From Terriglobia bacterium (GTDB lineage Bacteria; Acidobacteriota; Terriglobia; Bryobacterales; UBA6623), in NCBI GenBank assembly GCA_009838515.1, contig VXRL01000086.1, positions 1 through 64,000 on the forward strand: 64,000 bases of DNA, given 5' to 3'. The notes beneath the pieces are model-generated. The model saw only the letters and a list, made by a program, of their open reading frames with translations. It searched no databases and was not told the origin of the DNA. A program made the translations under genes and the position numbers. This document shows, in pieces, positions 1 to 9,354 of the stretch. The number at the start of each line of letters is the position of its first letter. Within the stretch, counting starts at the first letter, position 1.

Positions 1-397
1 TCAGAGTGTGCCAGAATTTCCGGAATTTTGTGTGCCAGAGTTTCCGGAACCCGCATCGGAGATGGTCTCGAAAGAGTCCGACGGGTATGCAGGTAGACTT
101 GCCATACCGGTTGTTGGAGCAGCACGGGAATCGTGTTCTCAGGCTGGCTTGGCCGACTGACGCCAATGCACGATTCTGCAGATCTGTCACAAGCAGTGAT
201 AGGGCGTCTCGGTCGAGACGATAGGTTAGCTGAAGATGGAGTGGCCCACTCGGCAACCAACAACGGCGCGGGCGGAGCACATCCCAACGGCCACAGAGCG
301 GAATTCTCCCCGGCAAACAAGATCGGCCGGTCACATTCAGAAGAAGACGCCCGTTCGCCAGTTCCCCGCCTCTGGGTTGGGCGACAATGGACGGGCT
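1..397. other. Upstream region without a convincing gene
   Basis: Several overlapping short open frames occur here but none shows a recognisable domain, and they overlap each other in all frames. The only clear structure is the two-copy repeat at the left edge. The first real coding signal is the Tat signal of the sulfatase beginning at 398. Confidence 0.5.
6..49. repeat. Two-copy 24-bp-period direct repeat, possible transposon end
   Basis: The unit GTGTGCCAGARTTTCCGGAA occurs at 6-25 and 30-49 with one mismatch, at a 24-bp period. The right part of each unit contains the palindrome TTCCGGAA. Multiple spaced copies of a roughly 20-bp sequence beginning with TG are typical of IS21-family ends, where they are thought to bind transposase. 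No transposase gene is visible, and the repeat is cut by the window edge, so the element identity is an inference. Confidence 0.45.
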
Positions 398-1924
398 ATG
401 GAGTCACAAGCTCGTCAAGAGACCCGGCAGACAAAACCATCGCGGCTTTCCCGCCGATCCTTTTTGGAAACGTCCGTGTCCGGCCTAGGCGTCGGCGCGT
501 CGCTCCAGCTGTTCGGGCAATCGAGCTCGGCCGAGAGTCGGCCGAATATCTTGTTCTGCATATCAGACGACCAATCCTGGACCCACGCCGGAGCTGCCGG
601 AGATCCGATCGTGAAGACTCCGGCCTTCGACCGGGTCGGCGCCAGCGGCGTGCTCTGCACGCACGCGTTCTGCGATGCGCCGACATGCGGTCCGTCTCGG
701 AGCGCCATCCTCACTGGGCAATCGATCTGGCGGCTTGAGGAAGCCGGCAACATCCATAGCACGCTTCCAAGCAAGTTCGCGACCTACACCGAGATGCTCG
801 AAGGTGCCGGCTATAGGATCGGACACACCAGCAAGGGCTGGTCGCCGGGCCGGCTGGAGCCAGGCGGGCGCACACGAAATCCGGCAGGCGACACGTTTGA
901 AAGCTTCGAACAATTCATGGGGCAACGTCCTGCGAACAAGCCGTTTTGCTTCTGGCTGGGCAGCCGGGACCCTCACCGGCCCTACGAGCTCGGCTCCGGC
1001 CAGAAGTCAGGAAAGGACCCGGAGGAGGTCGTCGTCCCGCCACACCTGCCTGACAACTCCGTCACGCGCAATGACATCCTCGACTACTACGTCGAAGTCG
1101 AACGCTTCGACAGCAACGTGGAGCGCGCCCTGAACCTGCTCGCCGAGACCGGGCAACTCGATAACACCATCGTGGTGGTCACGAGCGATCACGGCATGCC
1201 CTTCCCCCGCGCCAAGGCCAGTCTCTACGACTACGGCAGCAGGGTCCCGCTGGCAGTTTCTTGGCCGCGCGCGATCCCGGCGGGTCGGACAGTCGACGAC
1301 TTCATCAGCCTCAGTGACATGGCTCCTACGTTCCTGGAGGCTGCCGGCCTTGAACCGCACCGAGACATGACCGCACGCAGCCTGCTGCCGATCCTCCAGT
1401 CAAGCGACAGCGGCCGAGTCGATTCCTCGCGCGACACCGCGTTCTTCGCGATGGAGCGGCACGATGGTTGCCGTCGCGGGGGGAAGGGGTATCCGTGCCG
1501 CGCCATTCGCACCGCCGACTACCTCTACATCCGCAATTTCGAGCCGACACGCTGGCCTTCCGGCTCGCCGAACGCTGCCGATTGCGCGCGCGGGATTCCT
1601 TATGGAGAGATCGATTCCTCGCCGACCAAGACTTTCATGATGGACAACCGGGATGATCCATCGGTGGATCGTCTGGCTGAGCTGGCATTCGGCACACGGG
1701 CCGGCCATGAGTTGTACGATCTGAAGACGGACGCTGGGCAGTTGCGCAACGTTGCCACCGAACCAGCGCTAGCTGACCAAGCCAAGGCATTGGATGCTCG
1801 ACTGATGGCGCACTTGGCCGCCACTGGCGATCCGCGCGCCCTCGGCAAGCCCGCGCCGTGGGACTTCTATCCCTACTACGGACGGAAGGTCAACCAAGAC
1901 TGGACCGTCGACACCCCAGAATAG
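398..1924 (+). CDS. Tat-exported sulfatase (type I, formylglycine)
   Basis: This is a sulfatase of the alkaline-phosphatase superfamily, about 508 aa. The N-terminus carries a twin-arginine signal (SRRSFLE, residues 18-24) followed by a hydrophobic stretch, so it should act in the periplasm or outside the cell. The metal-binding Asp pair lies in CISDDQS (around 54-60), and the formylglycine motif is C97-G-P-S-R101, which marks a Cys-type enzyme needing a maturase. A later TSDHG supplies the second metal site. The ATG at 398 is chosen over 236 because it directly precedes the Tat motif. The substrate cannot be read from sequence; sulfated polysaccharide is the usual guess. No maturase gene is nearby. 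A second unrelated-position sulfatase lies at 30.6-32.1 kb. Confidence 0.9.
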   Translation: MESQARQETRQTKPSRLSRRSFLETSVSGLGVGASLQLFGQSSSAESRPNILFCISDDQSWTHAGAAGDPIVKTPAFDRVGASGVLCTHAFCDAPTCGPSRSAILTGQSIWRLEEAGNIHSTLPSKFATYTEMLEGAGYRIGHTSKGWSPGRLEPGGRTRNPAGDTFESFEQFMGQRPANKPFCFWLGSRDPHRPYELGSGQKSGKDPEEVVVPPHLPDNSVTRNDILDYYVEVERFDSNVERALNLLAETGQLDNTIVVVTSDHGMPFPRAKASLYDYGSRVPLAVSWPRAIPAGRTVDDFISLSDMAPTFLEAAGLEPHRDMTARSLLPILQSSDSGRVDSSRDTAFFAMERHDGCRRGGKGYPCRAIRTADYLYIRNFEPTRWPSGSPNAADCARGIPYGEIDSSPTKTFMMDNRDDPSVDRLAELAFGTRAGHELYDLKTDAGQLRNVATEPALADQAKALDARLMAHLAATGDPRALGKPAPWDFYPYYGRKVNQDWTVDTPE

Positions 1925-2159
1925 GCGGAGCAGTTCCCAACCAAACCCCGCAGACCTCCTTGGAGATACGCGCTTGTTGTCCGGCGTACGGCAGTGCCAA
2001 CCGGGCCGCCTCCTGCCGGAGTCCCGTCCCTCGTCCACGGCCGCCTAACTGGCGATGGCCAGCCAAGCAGATGGGCCGCCGGCGCATACAGTCCGCCGGG
2101 CCAAGCCGGATCCTCTCGTTGCCGGACTGCAGGCCGTAGAATGAATAAGCTCCGCGTGT

Positions 2160-2246
2160 GCCCGGTTGGCGAAATTGGCAGACGCAACGGACTTAAAATC
2201 CGTTGTCCGCAAGGACGTGTGGGTTCGAGTCCCACACCGGGCACCA
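2160..2246 (+). tRNA. tRNA-Leu (anticodon TAA)
   Basis: An 87-nt cloverleaf with a 7-bp acceptor stem (GCCCGGT at 2160-2166 pairing with ACCGGGC at 2236-2242), encoded CCA, a long variable arm (TGTCCGCAAGGACGT region) and the T-loop GGTTCGAGTCC. The anticodon loop CTTAAAA gives TAA. An accessory island begins shortly after its 3' end, which is a common integration position, but I found no repeated 3' fragment at the far side. Confidence 0.97.
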
Positions 2247-2635
2247 CTGATTCTATAATATTGCAAATGAAAAACTTACTTGCGAGCGGCTTCATGGAGC
2301 CAACATATTGAAGCTCCGGGATCCACGCAAGCCCTTGTCGCCGAAACTACCGTTTCGCGACCTCGGTCGGTGACGTGCTCTATGCGGTCGGGAGAGAACA
2401 TCGAAGAGCTGGTCGCCTGCGCGGTCGTGGCTATTGCTAGTCACTAGCGGTCCCTAGGCCTCCATGCGTGGTCCCGTGGAAGATCCATTCCGCGTCCGCC
2501 TGCTTGCCTGATCGAGGCGCCCGACACGAGTGCTAGGCGAGAGAGCCGGATATCCCGGCGCATGTAACCGACTGGGTTCCGGCCACAGGCCAGCCGCCGT
2601 CGCGTCGATGCGCGTATGCTCTCTGCGAATGAACC
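2247..2635. other. Gene-free spacer after tRNA-Leu
   Basis: The first 50 bases after the tRNA are AT-rich compared with the rest. Short frames on both strands have no recognisable motif. It separates the tRNA from the accessory genes that follow and may contain the promoter for the HEPN gene. Confidence 0.4.
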
Positions 2636-3298
2636 ATGACCATTTCATTCGACCCTATCGAGATGCGGACCAGCCAGCGCCTGGCCGGAGTGAGGGCGCT
2701 CGTGTGCCTGCTGAAGGATCTGAATCCGGCGTATGTGGAACGCAAGCAGGCGGAACTCCAGAGGTATGCGATGGACCACGGCCTTGAGGCAGAGCAGTAT
2801 TTCAGCGAGCGGGAAATCTTGGACATCGAACTGGAGTTCCGGCTGCCCCAGATCATCGCATTCGCCATTGCCACCCATCTCCATTCGATCCTTGAGGCCC
2901 ACCTTCGCGAGTGCGCGAAGCGGGCCGAGGAACGGATGAATCTACCCTCCGGACCCGACGAGCTCAAGGATCGTGGGATCAAGAGGTATGCCACTTACTT
3001 GTCGCGATCCGGCGTGTACGACGCAATGAAGCACGAAGCATGGCAAGCGGCCACCGATTTGCGCGCCATAAGGAACCTCATAGTCCACCGGGCGGGGACC
3101 GACATCAAGGAGAAGGACGCGAAGCGGCTCAACAGAGAGTACGAGAAGAGGTTCGCCTATTTGGAAGACGACACCGGGTGGTGGAAGGAGGTTTGGGTGT
3201 CCGCAGACCTGTGCGAGCTGTTCGCGGACAAGGTGGAGGCGCTGACCAAGAATTGCCTTGCGGCCGTCAATTCAGCAACGCGCCGCGTCAAGAGTTGA
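2636..3298 (+). CDS. HEPN-motif protein, putative RNase
   Basis: A 220-aa predicted helical protein. Residues 146-151 read R-N-L-I-V-H, an exact Rx4H motif with the preferred Asn after Arg, the catalytic signature of HEPN ribonucleases found in toxin-antitoxin, abortive infection and CRISPR effectors. It is preceded by an Ala/Leu-rich helix (AFAIATHLHSILEAHLREC, around 76-93) that looks like the first HEPN helix. The start is the ATG at 2636; no strong ribosome site is visible. No partner such as an MNT nucleotidyltransferase antitoxin is adjacent. Neighbours are a PD-(D/E)XK-like protein and a second HEPN-like protein, giving a defence-island flavour. Family assignment rests on the motif and the helical context only. 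Confidence 0.65.
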   Translation: MTISFDPIEMRTSQRLAGVRALVCLLKDLNPAYVERKQAELQRYAMDHGLEAEQYFSEREILDIELEFRLPQIIAFAIATHLHSILEAHLRECAKRAEERMNLPSGPDELKDRGIKRYATYLSRSGVYDAMKHEAWQAATDLRAIRNLIVHRAGTDIKEKDAKRLNREYEKRFAYLEDDTGWWKEVWVSADLCELFADKVEALTKNCLAAVNSATRRVKS

Positions 3299-3744
3299 GA
3301 GAACCGAGCAACTTGGTCGGCTAGCCGCTCTCCGCATTCCGGCCGGCGGGGTTCTCCGGGCTACCGCTTCGCGGTTCCGGGCGTCGGCCAACAAGCCCTC
3401 GGGCCAGCACGTGCCCGAGCTCGCGTTCTCGAAGGAGCCTCAAGAAGGACTCGAAGGACGCTTCAACGGCACTTGAGAATCGCCGGACTCGCCCGCCTCC
3501 GAGGCGGCGAACTGCGCCGGCTTGCTCTTGATCGCTCCCCACGCTGCTGCTGCCTTAGCCCGGGTCACCAAGAATGCATCGGCAAGCCAGAGCGTGAGCC
3601 GGGTCGGCCGCCAGACGGCGGTCACGTTCGATCCTAATGGACAAGCGTGGAGTCATGCCGGAGGCCTGACGAGAGGCACTAGACGATCGCTTCAGAACCA
3701 CGAATTAGGAAGATGACGGCTGCGGCCACCAAGCCCAGGTCTGC
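3299..3744. other. Gene-free stretch between two accessory genes
   Basis: About 450 bases with short conflicting frames on both strands and no domain that I recognise. It could be a decayed gene. A leftward frame around 3440-3625 is protein-like in composition but has no homology I can name. Confidence 0.35.
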
Positions 3745-5049
3745 TTGTCCGGTGAGAGGCAACGCAGGACGAGCCTCGTCCTCGGATCTGGTATGGATGG
3801 TGGAATGAACCGACGACTAGAGGTCACTGTTGATCGATCGACCTGGCCGAAGCCCCCAGGTTTGCCTGCCTTTCCAATTAGGTTCCAAGATGGAACGAGC
3901 CCTCTGGTTCTCAACATTCCGCAGCTGTTGCTGCTGATCGGGTATCTGACCACACCCTCTCATGCGTTTGGTACTTCGCTAAGCGAATTCTGGGCATGGG
4001 TCCGCTACCTGAATGCTGTTTCCGACGACCGCGATCTGCGACTCACTCGAGCATTTTCTGATCTCGATGCCCACCAGAAGACGATCCTCAGTGACGATTT
4101 CGGGATGGGCGTCCCCATCTACTGGTTGCACGAGTGCTTGTCGCTCGAACTGCTCGTTGACGGGCGGTACTTCAGGGACCGACAGTCTGCAACCAGTGGA
4201 ATGAATGTTGGGGATCGGCCGAAACAGGGGCCGAGGAAGGCACCCGATTTCGTGGCGCGAGACACCTCGGGGGCATGGCACGTGATCGAGTGCAAGGGCA
4301 CACAGAGTGGAGACGCGTACCGAAAGCAACAACTCGGCCGTCCGGGACCGCCGCCGACTGGCGCCGTTGCACAGAAGCGTACGATCACGCTTCCGCCGGG
4401 CCTCGCCGGACAGCGCCTTGCATGCGGCCTTGCGCTCGCCGTCGAAGGAGACCCCGGGGCAAGCAGCCTACGGGTCATCGATCCGCCTGCGGAAGATGGC
4501 TTCGGCGTCGACGAGGAAGATCTCGGTGTTGCCGTTGACACGCTCAGAAGGGCGACTGCCAGCAGGGTGCTCCGACTCGCGGGGTTTGGCTCCGCTGCTT
4601 CCGCAGTGTCATGGCTCCCGAGCACCCTCCTGATGCGCAAATCCCCTGTCACCTTCTGGAGACAGATCCGCCAAACGGGCCTTGAGACCACGATCGAGAG
4701 AGCAACAGAGCAGCTGCAGAGACGGAATCAGTACAAGTCGTTCCATGATCGTGACGAGACGTACGTTGGGCAAGAGATCCGGTTCGACCTTGCCGTACCG
4801 GCTGGCATTCCGGGGCCCGGGACCCGGTCAATGCTTCTCCGATACGGAGTGACAGCCGAGTTCCTCGGTGCGATTGCACGGGACCTCGACGGGTACAGGC
4901 ATGACCATGAGACCGCCGGAGACTCCTGGAACTCCGACATCCCGGAGTGGCATGAGATGCTTGGACCAGCGAGACTTGAAGATGACGGCAACCAGGCGAG
5001 CATGCGGATTGGATCGTCGTTCTTCAGCGAGATTCGGCTAGTGATCTAG
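3745..5049 (+). CDS. PD-(D/E)XK nuclease-like accessory protein
   Basis: A 434-aa protein I do not recognise as a named family. In the middle it shows P167-D168, followed 13 residues later by E182-C-K184 in the strand HVIECKG. This is the PD-(D/E)XK catalytic pattern of restriction-endonuclease-fold nucleases (compare Mrr, Vsr or restriction-like DUFs). The rest has no clear motif. A second possible start is the ATG at 3793 or 3805. It sits in the accessory island between a HEPN protein and a double-Rx4H protein, which is consistent with a DNA-targeting defence role, but this is inference. Replacement of the usual hydrophobic residue between E and K by Cys is seen in some members. Confidence 0.6.
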   Translation: MSGERQRRTSLVLGSGMDGGMNRRLEVTVDRSTWPKPPGLPAFPIRFQDGTSPLVLNIPQLLLLIGYLTTPSHAFGTSLSEFWAWVRYLNAVSDDRDLRLTRAFSDLDAHQKTILSDDFGMGVPIYWLHECLSLELLVDGRYFRDRQSATSGMNVGDRPKQGPRKAPDFVARDTSGAWHVIECKGTQSGDAYRKQQLGRPGPPPTGAVAQKRTITLPPGLAGQRLACGLALAVEGDPGASSLRVIDPPAEDGFGVDEEDLGVAVDTLRRATASRVLRLAGFGSAASAVSWLPSTLLMRKSPVTFWRQIRQTGLETTIERATEQLQRRNQYKSFHDRDETYVGQEIRFDLAVPAGIPGPGTRSMLLRYGVTAEFLGAIARDLDGYRHDHETAGDSWNSDIPEWHEMLGPARLEDDGNQASMRIGSSFFSEIRLVI

Positions 5050-5144
5050 GAACTCGCTCATGGGGCCATCCCGAGTCCGGACTGTCGCGAAGGTAAGTCG
5101 TCGCGGTTCGGTCGCGCACGCCAAAATGCCATTTACCGTGGCCG

Positions 5145-6545
5145 ATGCGGACAGAGTTGAATCACCTGAGCACCAAGGACGTGTGCGAGCCCGCCGACCT
5201 GCTCGGCAGGCTCGTTGCGCATCGCGTGCAAACGCTCGAGCCGATTCGACTCGTGGCTATGAGGAACATGCGCGCAGAGCGCCTGGCGTCCATTGCCGTC
5301 GTCGGCAACGCGGGAGAAAAAACATTCCCGTCGCCCGAGGAGGCGTCAGATCGCGTCAAGGCCGCGCTGCTGTCCGTGCAAGGGGTCGAAGATTCTCCGG
5401 AAGCTAGGCACTTGTTGGACGTATCACTCCACACCCCGTTCGAGATATACCTAGCCTTGCTAGCGGAGGAGGTGCGTTTCTTGGTCATGAACCAATTTGA
5501 CCTCGGTGGCGTACCCGGCCTGAACGGCCTGGTTTCCGACCACCATGAGCTGTTGACGCAGATGGGCCACTTCCGGGACGCCATCTTGCACCCCGTCCCA
5601 GGCAAGTATGAAGAGCGTCTGAAGGCGCTGGTAGGCACTGGCACCGTGGATCAGATAGCGGACTACGTCCAGCTTCGCCTAGATTCATGCATTGAGCGAG
5701 TGCGCTCAAATTTGCGCCTTCGAGTCGAAAAACGAATGGCTGACCTCCCTGATGAGCAACGTGTCTACTGCCGCTACCGCTGCGCCGAACGGATTGAGGG
5801 ACACAAACTCGCCCATTCTCTTTCGGTTACGTCTCTAGCGACCAGTCGCGTTGAGTCCGATGCGCTTGTACAAATGTTCGGCGCGATGAAAGAGTACGGC
5901 GGACCGAAGTGGACGCCTAGCCCACACGAAGGCAGAGTCGCGTCGCGCTTGGTAGCGGCTCTGGTGGACACATTCCCGATCGACCTGCGGCTGCTAGATG
6001 AGGATTCATCGCCACCCGTGGCGTTTAGCCAAGACGTTTTCTTGAAGACAGTAGCGCCCTTTGCGAACGCTGCTGAAGGAGTGCGTCCGGCCGAAATGTC
6101 CTGGAAAGGGGCATCTGCGGCACACGTAGCGAGGAACAGGAAGGGCTATGCGGGCTTGCTGGTGAAGTCGTCGGTGCTCGTCAATGAGAGCGTCGCACTG
6201 GTCAAGAAACATGGTCCAGAGCCAGACGCCTGGCCGGACCGAGACAAGCTGCTCATATCTGGCTTGGGGCGTGTAAACACCGCCATTTTGGTACCGATCT
6301 TCCAGTGTTACCTGTCCTGCAGGACCCAAAACGCAGGGCTTCGAATCCAGACGCTCGAAGAGGTCGCCAACGACGAGCGTCGCCGGCTAGCGGTAATCCG
6401 ATTGAGAAACGAGGTGTTTCACACTGATGCACCCAGAGTGCGGCCAGGCGATGTCCTAGCGGATCTGGACGACCCTTCGTCTCTGTTTAGGTTCCAGAGC
6501 GCACTGGCGGAGTTCTTAGGTGAGTTTGGCGCTGGGACGCAGTGA
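5145..6545 (+). CDS. Large protein with two Rx4H (HEPN-like) motifs
   Basis: A 466-aa mostly helical protein with no family name I can give. Two separate motifs fit the HEPN ribonuclease signature: R144-D-A-I-L-H149 and R421-N-E-V-F-H426. Both lie in predicted helices, and each is preceded 20-40 residues earlier by a long hydrophobic helix. If both are genuine the protein would carry two HEPN domains in one chain and could form the active site within a monomer, as in some CRISPR-Cas13 or large HEPN effectors. The middle (200-400) is rich in charged residues. The start at 5145 is the first ATG in frame; no strong ribosome site is visible. It follows the nuclease-like gene with 95 bases between. 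Confidence 0.55.
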   Translation: MRTELNHLSTKDVCEPADLLGRLVAHRVQTLEPIRLVAMRNMRAERLASIAVVGNAGEKTFPSPEEASDRVKAALLSVQGVEDSPEARHLLDVSLHTPFEIYLALLAEEVRFLVMNQFDLGGVPGLNGLVSDHHELLTQMGHFRDAILHPVPGKYEERLKALVGTGTVDQIADYVQLRLDSCIERVRSNLRLRVEKRMADLPDEQRVYCRYRCAERIEGHKLAHSLSVTSLATSRVESDALVQMFGAMKEYGGPKWTPSPHEGRVASRLVAALVDTFPIDLRLLDEDSSPPVAFSQDVFLKTVAPFANAAEGVRPAEMSWKGASAAHVARNRKGYAGLLVKSSVLVNESVALVKKHGPEPDAWPDRDKLLISGLGRVNTAILVPIFQCYLSCRTQNAGLRIQTLEEVANDERRRLAVIRLRNEVFHTDAPRVRPGDVLADLDDPSSLFRFQSALAEFLGEFGAGTQ

Positions 6546-6948
6546 TGCCTCGCGGGGAATCGAAGTGTGTCATTGGCGGGCGAGTGGTTGTGAAGCCTGT
6601 CGGTGCTGAAGGCCGCCCAGTCTCTGAAGCTGGACAAGAAACCGTGAGGCACGGCGGACAGGGGCAGTGGTCCCGCCATCTGACCCTCGGGCAATTGGAT
6701 CATCCTGCTGCCCTAAGATCCTCCGAACGATTCGCCTTCATACCCAGATCGACCATAGCCGAGTCCAGAGTTCCGACCACCCGCACGGCCTTGAGCAACC
6801 GCAGTCTTTCAGAATCGGAATAGAGGGTCGATCCGGCACGCTCTCAGGCCGGTCAGTCTGCAGTTCGTGAGCGAAGCTACCGCTTTGCATGTACTTGCGA
6901 TTCGGATGAACCTCGCTGCATTGGCCCGCAGATCATCGTGCGTGGCGA
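6546..6948. other. Gene-free stretch in accessory island
   Basis: Both strands contain frames of 70-95 codons but none with a motif or a good ribosome site. Composition suggests decayed coding DNA. Nothing here can be named. Confidence 0.35.
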
Positions 6949-7395
6949 GTGACCCTGTCCGCTGACGGCTGCTCTAGCCGCGTGGGTTCTCCTAGCGACC
7001 GAGGATTGGATAGAATCGTAGACAAGGTGCTAACCGACAAACAAATCGATGAGATTGAGGCAAGACGAAAAAAGAGAAAGGTCTTTCACGACCGCATTCC
7101 GACCGGACCGTATTTCTATGACGCCATGGGCTTTGTCCACAACGAGATTGGGCGGAAGCCAGATCGCACGCCAAAGCGACGGGTGCTGAGGGCCGGCCTG
7201 CTGGCTCGAAGCGCGGAGTGGTTCGATGCCATTGACATGGACGCTAAGACTACGTCGTCGGACGACGAGGTCGGGACCAGCCTTGGCCAATACGTTGCGC
7301 TGGTTCTGAGCCACGACCTGGAAAGCGACTTAGAAAGCGACATCGAGAGGCTTCTGGCCGAAGTTCGCCGCCTGCGGACAACAAACGGAGAGTAG
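6949..7395 (+). CDS. Hypothetical protein, accessory island
   Basis: A 148-aa frame with a GTG at 6949; the initiation site is uncertain and could lie further in, near the Asp/Lys-rich helix at residues 22-48. It has a basic cluster (EARRKKRKVF, around 37-46) and an acidic, possibly coiled C-terminus (SDLESDIERLLAEVRRL, about 127-143). I recognise no domain. It lies between the double-Rx4H gene and the broken DUF2806 gene, all in the same direction. Confidence 0.5.
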   Translation: MTLSADGCSSRVGSPSDRGLDRIVDKVLTDKQIDEIEARRKKRKVFHDRIPTGPYFYDAMGFVHNEIGRKPDRTPKRRVLRAGLLARSAEWFDAIDMDAKTTSSDDEVGTSLGQYVALVLSHDLESDLESDIERLLAEVRRLRTTNGE

Positions 7396-7587
7396 CGCGG
7401 AGGGAATTGCGAGGAGAAGAATCGCTAGCGGCGAAGTGGTCGCCCGTTCTGGAATCCGCGCGGATCGTAGTGGGTGCCCGGGAAAGGGCCGCATCCACGA
7501 CTAGTGCGGAGAGGCATTAGGTGGGCCGACTTAGCTCCGAGGGACCATTGGGCGACTCGGCTTGAAGGGCTATAGTCTAGTTTGAGT

Positions 7588-8591
7588 ATGCTTGGTGAGA
7601 CCCTGCTGATCCGCCTATGGGAAACCCTCACCGAAAAAGGGATCGGCGGCTGGCTGAGCCCCTGGCAGACTCGGCGAACAGGGCGGGCAGAGACCGATGT
7701 GTTACGAGAGCGAGCCCTCGCCGTAGCGCAAACCGAGAACGATGTGAAAGACATTCTGTCTGGAAGCAAACAGCTAACGCCGGACTATCGACTCATCGAG
7801 GGTCCAGCATCGAGTGACGGGACGGTCACTCGAGACGAATCACACTCTGGCGTTCTCGCCGCCGAGGCGCACAGGAACCTAATCGCAGAACAGATGAGAG
7901 CCGAAGTGAATGTCGCCAAAGCGGCGCTGATAGCGGAGGCGAATCTCGAGGGCGACCAGCAGGCCCCCCCGACCGAAGAGTTGGTGAAGATTGGCTGTTT
8001 CGCTGGAGGGATTTGGCGGGAAGAACCTCGTCCGAGACACTGCAATCCCTATGGGGCAGCGTGCTCGCGGGTGAGGTCAAATCGCCAGGGTCATTCTCGC
8101 TCCGAACCTTGGACTTCCTGAAGAGCCTGTCGCAGGAAGAGGCGAAGCAGGTCGAGCGCCTGGCGCCCTTTGTCATCCAGAAGGAATTTGTGGCTTACGA
8201 CCCTCCGGCATCAGGTGTGTTGGAATCGCAAGGAACAGATTACGGGTTCTTGAAGAGCCTGGCCGATTTGGGCGTTGTGTCTTCGGCTAGGCGAGGCGCG
8301 AGCAGGAGTATCCCGTCGCAGCAACCGGACAGATTCGAGACTGGCCTCATTGCGTACCGCCGAGTGCTGGTCGTGAGGCATGAAGACGCCAAGAAAACTG
8401 TCAACCTGGGGGCTTATGCTGTAACGCCGATAGGAAGGGAGGTTCTCGGCCTCGGCGCGTTCCAGCCGAACGAAGCCCATCTTCGTGGCGTCGGTGAGGC
8501 GATCAAACGCCAAGGCTTTGAAGTGCTCCTTGCTCGATGGACCCAACTCACCGAGACCAGCGGACAATACTCTGATCCAGAGGAACTTTGA
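7588..8591 (+). pseudogene. DUF2806 protein gene with a frameshift at a C7 tract
   Basis: Two overlapping frames together make one DUF2806-like protein of about 330 aa. The first frame (from the ATG at 7588) carries the N-terminal helical part. The second carries the family core, EDWLFRWRDLAGRT followed by LWGSVLAGEVKSPGSFSLRT, which begins without its own start upstream of 8013. The join falls at a run of seven C residues at 7964-7970: shifting by one base there gives a continuous protein. It may be a true pseudogene, a phase-variable gene, or an assembly error. The function of DUF2806 is unknown; members occur in mobile and defence-rich regions. It ends at the TGA before 8591. Confidence 0.75.
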
Positions 8592-8653
8592 TCATCATGG
8601 GGTGAATCGTTCGTTCCAGACCCGGACTCGATTCGTAGGCGCGTGAGGTCTAC

Positions 8654-8875
8654 ATGTCGTGGTCGGCACGGCTCGAGGAGCCGGGCTCGGCCCGATCCGC
8701 CACGAATCTGGGCCGGCTGGTCGCCCTGGAGAATCGCCAGGCGGATCTATTGGAACGGATTTGCGACGGAACGCTCATCGGTGGCGACGAGCTGCGGGCC
8801 AGGGGCGCTCTCGACTACTCCGCCAAGGTCCGCAGATGCCGCGGGGTCGCGGGACAAGGGCTCCTATTGGAGTGA
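8654..8875 (+). CDS. Short hypothetical ORF
   Basis: A 73-aa frame beginning with ATG (MSWSARLEEPG) and containing an amphipathic helix (GRLVALENRQADLLERICDG, residues 20-39). It follows the broken DUF2806 gene by 60 bases. I recognise no family and cannot exclude that it is a remnant of a longer gene. From 8876 to about 9350 I see no supported gene on either strand. Confidence 0.3.
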   Translation: MSWSARLEEPGSARSATNLGRLVALENRQADLLERICDGTLIGGDELRARGALDYSAKVRRCRGVAGQGLLLE

Positions 8876-9354
8876 TATCCCGCGAGGTCGCGCCGGAATC
8901 CGCTACGGAAAGGTCCTGGCAGGGGAAGGATGTCCACGCCAAGTCCGCTGTTCCGGGCAGATCTTCTGCACTAGGTCGAGCATCGCTTCTCAAGCGAATT
9001 CGCGGGCCATTCGGAGGTTGAACGGATCTCCAGGGCCGCTTCCTGTAAAGCGAGTGACCGGAAACGAGAGACGGAAGCCTGTGCGTTTCCTATGCTCGAA
9101 CCAGCCGCACAATAGGCAGCCATTCTGGAGACGATCACGAGCGAGCGCATTGAGGTGTTGGCGTCAATGGTAATTTGCACATTTTCGCCATCTTCGTCGC
9201 TGAATCGGCGATGAGCCCGATCCAATTCCCGGGGGCAATGCGATGGCAAGTTCGACCATTCGACCCTGCACGGAGCCGGACGCTCTGGGTTTTCTGCTAG
9301 TGCGCTGACTGGTGACGCTTCGATGCTTGCGAGCTTGCATGAGTCTAATACCGA

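Noticed and set aside
1876-2295. Leftward frame containing GLEPTRPCG across tRNA-Leu
   Set aside because: It is antisense to the tRNA gene, a well-known spurious product of tRNA complement translation.
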